DNA of 64,000 bases, taken from positions 6,386,001-6,450,000 of the forward strand of contig NZ_JAGPYQ010000001.1 in the NCBI RefSeq assembly GCF_018070025.1. The letters are read 5' to 3'. Below are positions 55,801 through 64,000 of the stretch, one piece after another. Numbering within the stretch: the first letter of the stretch is position 1; every line of letters begins with the position of its first letter. The DNA is from Streptomyces liliiviolaceus. GTDB lineage: Bacteria; Actinomycetota; Actinomycetes; Streptomycetales; Streptomycetaceae. The position numbers were made by a program, and so were the translations under genes. The notes under the pieces are model-generated. The model did no database searches. It had not been told where the DNA came from and saw nothing but the letters and a program-made list of their open reading frames with translations.

Positions 55801-58481
55801 GTCAACAAGGCGGCGGGCTCGGGGTGTTCGCGGCGCAGCGCCGGTACGGCGAGTGCCGCGGTGTCCTGGGCGCGGTCCAGGATGTCCTCGGTCAGCGCGG
55901 TGAGTACGCCGTCGGGGCCCAGTTCCACGAACCGGGTGACGCCCTCGGCCCGCAGGCGGGCGACGCCGTCGGCGAAGCGGACCGCCTCGCGGACGTGCCG
56001 TACCCAGTGGTCGGGCGAGCCGAGGTCGCCCGCCGTGGTGCCGGTCATGGTGGAGACGGCGGGGATGGCGGGTTCCGCGTAGGTGAGCCCTTCGGCGACG
56101 CGGCGGAACTCCTCCAGCATCGGTTCCATCAGTGGCGAGTGGAACGCGTGCGACACCTTCAGCCGGGTCGTCCTGCGGCCCAGGGCGGCGAAGTGCGCGG
56201 TGATGCGGTCCACTTGGTCCGCCGCGCCGGAGACGACGACCGAACCGGGGCCGTTGACCGCCGCGACCGCCACGTCGGCCGCTCCGAGGACGGGTACGGC
56301 CTCGTCCTCGGTCGCCTCGACGGCGGCCATCGCCCCGCCCGCCGGGAGTGCCTGCATCAGACGTCCGCGCGCGGCGACGAGCGTGGCGGCGTCCTGGAGC
56401 GACCACACCCCGGCGACGTACGCGGCCGCCAGTTCGCCGATGGAGTGGCCCGCGACGAAGTCGGGCACCATGCCCCAGGATTCGAGGAGCCGGTGGAGCG
56501 CGACCTCCACGGCGAACAGCCCCGTCTGGGTGTGGACGGTCTGGTCCAGCGGTCCGTCCTCGGACCAGATCACACCCTTGAGCGGCTGGTCGAGATGCCG
56601 GTCCAGCTCGGCGCACACCGCGTCGAGCGCTTCGGCGAACACCGGGAACTCCTCGTACAGTTCGCGGCCCATGCCGGGGCGCTGGGCGCCCTGGCCCGAG
56701 AACAGGAAGGCCGTCGGGCCGCCGCCCGCGGAGCCGACGAGCACGCCGGGGTGCGGCTCGCCGTCGGCGACGGCGGCCAGCCCGCGCAGTCCTTCCTCCG
56801 TGTCGCCCGCCAGCACGACGGCACGGTGCTGAAGGGCGGCCCGGCCGGTCGCCAGTGAGTAGCCGACGTCGAGCACGTCGGCCGGTCCGCCGCTCGACAC
56901 CTGTGCCAGTGCGCGCCCGGCCTGGGCACGCAGTGCGGCGGGGTCCCGTCCGGACACCGGCCATGGCACGGGGAACCGGGCCGAACGGTTCGCGGGGACT
57001 TCGGGTGCCCCGTCCTCGGGGACCGCGTGTGCCTCGTCCGCGAGGGCTACGGGTGTCCCGTCCGCGGGGATTTCGGGTGCCCCGTCCGCGGGCTCGTCCG
57101 GCGCCTGCTCGATGATCATGTGGGCGTTGGTTCCGCTGACTCCGAAGGAGGAGACGCCCGCCCGGCGCGGCCGACCGCTGTCGGGCCACGGGATCGCCTC
57201 GGTCAGCAGGCGTACGGCGCCCTCGGACCAGTCGACGTGCGACGAGGGCTCCGTCACGTGCAGCGTCCTCGGCAGCAGTCCGTGGCGCAGCGCCATCACC
57301 ATCTTGATGACACCGCCGACACCCGCGGCGGCCTGCGCGTGCCCGATGTTCGACTTGACGGACCCCAGCCACAGCGGGCGCTCTTCGGGCCGGTCCTGAC
57401 CGTACGTGGCCAGCAGCGCCTGTGCCTCGATCGGGTCGCCCAGCGTCGTCCCCGTACCGTGCCCCTCGACGGCGTCGACGTCGGCGGCGGACAGCCGTGA
57501 CTCGGCGAGGGCCTGGCGGATGAGTCGCTGCTGCGAGGGCCCGTTGGGCGCGGTCAGGCCGTTGGACGCGCCGTCCTGGTTGATCGCCGAACCCCGGACG
57601 ACCGCCAGTACCGGGTGGCCGTTGCGGCGGGCGTCCGACAGCCGTTCCAGGAGCAGGATTCCGGCGCCCTCGGACCAGCCGGTGCCGTCGGCGGTGTCGG
57701 AGAACGCCTTGCAGCGCCCGTCGGGTGCCAGTCCGCGCTGACGGCTGAACGCGATGAACGGCGCGGGCAGCGACATGATCAGAACGCCGCCGGCGAGCGC
57801 GAGGTCGCACTCGCGCCGCCGCAGTGCCTGCGCGGCCAGATGCAGCGCGACCAGCGACGACGAGCACGCGGTGTCGACGGTCAGCGCGGGGCCCTCAAGG
57901 CCGAGTGTGTAGGAGATCCGGCCGGAGATGACGGAGGCCGCGTTGGCCGTGCTCAGATACGCCTCCTCCGCCTCGGGCATGGCGTCGAGCGCGTACGCGT
58001 AGTCCTGGCCGCCGGAGCCGACGAAGACGCCGACCTGTTTCTCGCGCAGGCCCGACGGGTCGATGCCCGCGCGTTCGCAGGCCTCCCAGGAGAGTTCCAG
58101 CGCGATCCGCTGCTGCGGGTCCATGGTGAGGGCCTCGCGCGGGGAGATCCCGAAGAAGGCGGCGTCGAACTCGCCCGCGTCGTGGACGAAGCCGCCCTCG
58201 CGGACGTAACTGGTGTGCGGCCGGTCGGGGTCGCTGTCGAACAGCTGCCCGGTGTCCCAGCCGCGGTCCTCGGGGAACGCCCCGATCGCGTCGGTCTCCT
58301 TCTCGACCAGCCGCCACAGGTCCTCCGGGGAGCGGACCCCGCCCGGGTAGCGGCAGCTCATCGCGACGACGGCGACCGGCTCCCGCTCCTGGGTCTGGAC
58401 CTCCTGCAAGCGCTGACGGGTCTGGTGCAGTTCAGCGGTCACCCGCTTGAGGTAGCCGAGAAGCTTCTCGTCGTTCGCCAT
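52866..58481 (-). CDS. Type I PKS, one module: KS-AT-DH-KR-ACP with docking domains
   Basis: 1871 residues. An N-terminal coiled docking helix ([20 protein letters not shown]) precedes KS about 58395-57110 (Cys206, DTACSSS), AT 56720-55800 (GHSIGE, HAFH: malonyl), DH 55625-54780 ([19 protein letters not shown]), KR 54160-53620 (LDD, B-type; GQGNYAMAN), ACP 53330-53110 and a C-terminal docking region. The ACP motif reads LGFSSL: the Ser is retained but the preceding Asp is Ser, a mild departure. The module should add a C2 unit and dehydrate it to an alkene. ATG 58481 has GGAGG 5 nt upstream and follows the previous PKS stop by 10 nt. There is no terminal thioesterase, so other subunits must follow it. 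Confidence 0.93.
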   Translation of the reverse strand: MANDEKLLGYLKRVTAELHQTRQRLQEVQTQEREPVAVVAMSCRYPGGVRSPEDLWRLVEKETDAIGAFPEDRGWDTGQLFDSDPDRPHTSYVREGGFVHDAGEFDAAFFGISPREALTMDPQQRIALELSWEACERAGIDPSGLREKQVGVFVGSGGQDYAYALDAMPEAEEAYLSTANAASVISGRISYTLGLEGPALTVDTACSSSLVALHLAAQALRRRECDLALAGGVLIMSLPAPFIAFSRQRGLAPDGRCKAFSDTADGTGWSEGAGILLLERLSDARRNGHPVLAVVRGSAINQDGASNGLTAPNGPSQQRLIRQALAESRLSAADVDAVEGHGTGTTLGDPIEAQALLATYGQDRPEERPLWLGSVKSNIGHAQAAAGVGGVIKMVMALRHGLLPRTLHVTEPSSHVDWSEGAVRLLTEAIPWPDSGRPRRAGVSSFGVSGTNAHMIIEQAPDEPADGAPEIPADGTPVALADEAHAVPEDGAPEVPANRSARFPVPWPVSGRDPAALRAQAGRALAQVSSGGPADVLDVGYSLATGRAALQHRAVVLAGDTEEGLRGLAAVADGEPHPGVLVGSAGGGPTAFLFSGQGAQRPGMGRELYEEFPVFAEALDAVCAELDRHLDQPLKGVIWSEDGPLDQTVHTQTGLFAVEVALHRLLESWGMVPDFVAGHSIGELAAAYVAGVWSLQDAATLVAARGRLMQALPAGGAMAAVEATEDEAVPVLGAADVAVAAVNGPGSVVVSGAADQVDRITAHFAALGRRTTRLKVSHAFHSPLMEPMLEEFRRVAEGLTYAEPAIPAVSTMTGTTAGDLGSPDHWVRHVREAVRFADGVARLRAEGVTRFVELGPDGVLTALTEDILDRAQDTAALAVPALRREHPEPAALLTAIGRLHVAGARVDWNAVFAGRGARRVDLPTYAFQRKRYWPDATGAATGRVDDVGTAGLEPAGHPLLGAVLALPGSGGAVLTGRLALGTQPWLADHDLLGSTPLPGAAYVDLLMRAADEVGCGTIAELTVHEPLVVPARGALSLQVAVGPEEAGTRQVDVHSRPADAPADLPWTHNASGLLSPDQESAAFDLAEWPPRAADPVDIDDAYEKLLVRGHGYGPVFQGLRAAWRRDGELFAEVELPESGSTGAAGFGIHPALLDAATHIAFLDEGTGRTGGTEAVMATGWSGVSLHTTGARALRVRISPAAGSGRTLRLADETGRPVLSGAVTTTAVSAERLTSAGGAWHDSLFRVGWTRTPLEAPRATCAAVGVVADGLGQADGIPVFADLAALAETDVPEVVLVAPSVRDVREAPAAGGTDSGGLARTPEDVHAVSRRMLELIQAWLADDRFAASRLVLVTGGAVAAAPHERIADLGAAALWGLVRVAQAEHPDRFVLLDTDGTPESARALPAAASLTEPQVALRAGEPWIPRLTGAGRTPAVPGPWNPDGTVLITGGTGGLGTLIARHLVSAHGVRRLLLTSRRGIDAPGAAELREELTALGARVEITACDLADRRAAAALLDGRVLTGVVHAAGVLDDGVISALTPERVAAVLRPKVDAAWNLHELTREQDLTAFVLFSSVSGTLGAPGQGNYAMANAYLDALAEHRRGRRLPAVSLAWGPWAEAGMAERLGEDTRRHERSGIPALSTAEGLALFDRALEHGGSVLLPVRFDIGVLRSHAGSAALPAMLHGLVRVPARRTARNGGAAPPTLRLAGRTGPDRDRFLLEVVRGQVAAVLGHDEGASIEPDRAFTELGFSSLTAVQLRNALNAVTGLRLPTSLVFDHPTSRAVAELLLTELAPEEETGPALDTELRNLELALEAAEPDEAERARITARLRALTAAWAAPSQTGTATGASLATVSAKEMFAILDDELETPA

Positions 58482-58491
58482 TGCGCCTCCG

Positions 58492-64000
<5,509 letters not shown>

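Overview
The window comes from a high-GC actinomycete, almost certainly a Streptomyces: coding regions have strong G/C third positions, many starts are GTG, genes are chained by GTGA/ATGA overlaps, and there are Tat signal peptides and modular type I polyketide synthases (PKSs). It falls into two blocks that meet near 21.2 kb.

Left block, 1-21.1 kb: carbohydrate use. After a partial gene running off the left edge, eleven minus-strand genes (12549 down to 1049) form what looks like one alpha-galactoside operon: a Tat-exported binding lipoprotein, two ABC permeases, a GH36 alpha-galactosidase, a short-chain dehydrogenase, a GntR/FCD regulator, D-galactonate dehydratase (clear DgoD), a mutarotase-like protein, a KDPGal aldolase, an SMP-30 lactonase and a PfkB sugar-acid kinase. 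Together they spell a De Ley-Doudoroff route from galactoside to pyruvate and glyceraldehyde 3-phosphate. Beside it lie secreted enzymes: a GH27 alpha-galactosidase, a large GH2 glycosidase with F5/8C modules inserted in its body, and a metallophosphoesterase with a LamG-like tail. Two matching AT-rich boxes precede the binding-protein gene and the GH27 gene.

Right block, 21.3-64 kb and beyond: a beta-amino-acid-primed macrolactam polyketide cluster. An acyl-CoA carboxylase (epsilon and beta chains) and a type II thioesterase flank a starter PKS: KSQ, relic AT, ACP, then KS-AT-DH(N-half). The rest of that module (DH C-half, KR, ACP) lies 3 kb away on the opposite strand beside homologues of CmiS1 (glycine Michael addition plus thioester hydrolysis) and CmiS2 (glycine-oxidase-like). 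These should make a short 3-amino acid, most simply 3-aminobutanoate. VinN-, VinL-, VinM- and VinK-like proteins then activate it, cap it with an amino acid and pass it to the N-terminal ACP of a two-module PKS (44988-33745). Further PKS modules (52866-64000, continuing past the right edge) extend the chain, and an MFS pump probably exports product. No VinJ-type aminopeptidase, macrolactam-forming thioesterase or pathway regulator is in the window.

The most striking points are: (1) one PKS module cut inside its dehydratase, with its second half inverted so that a single roughly 3.3-kb inversion would restore it; (2) a KSQ loading module whose AT has lost its catalytic serine and a large internal segment; (3) four copies of a 10-bp-spaced TTAGGGG direct repeat, one at each promoter region of the polyketide cluster; (4) recombination-like codon-style tracts, one covering the only methylmalonyl-type AT; (5) in-frame microsatellites in PKS and adenylation linkers.
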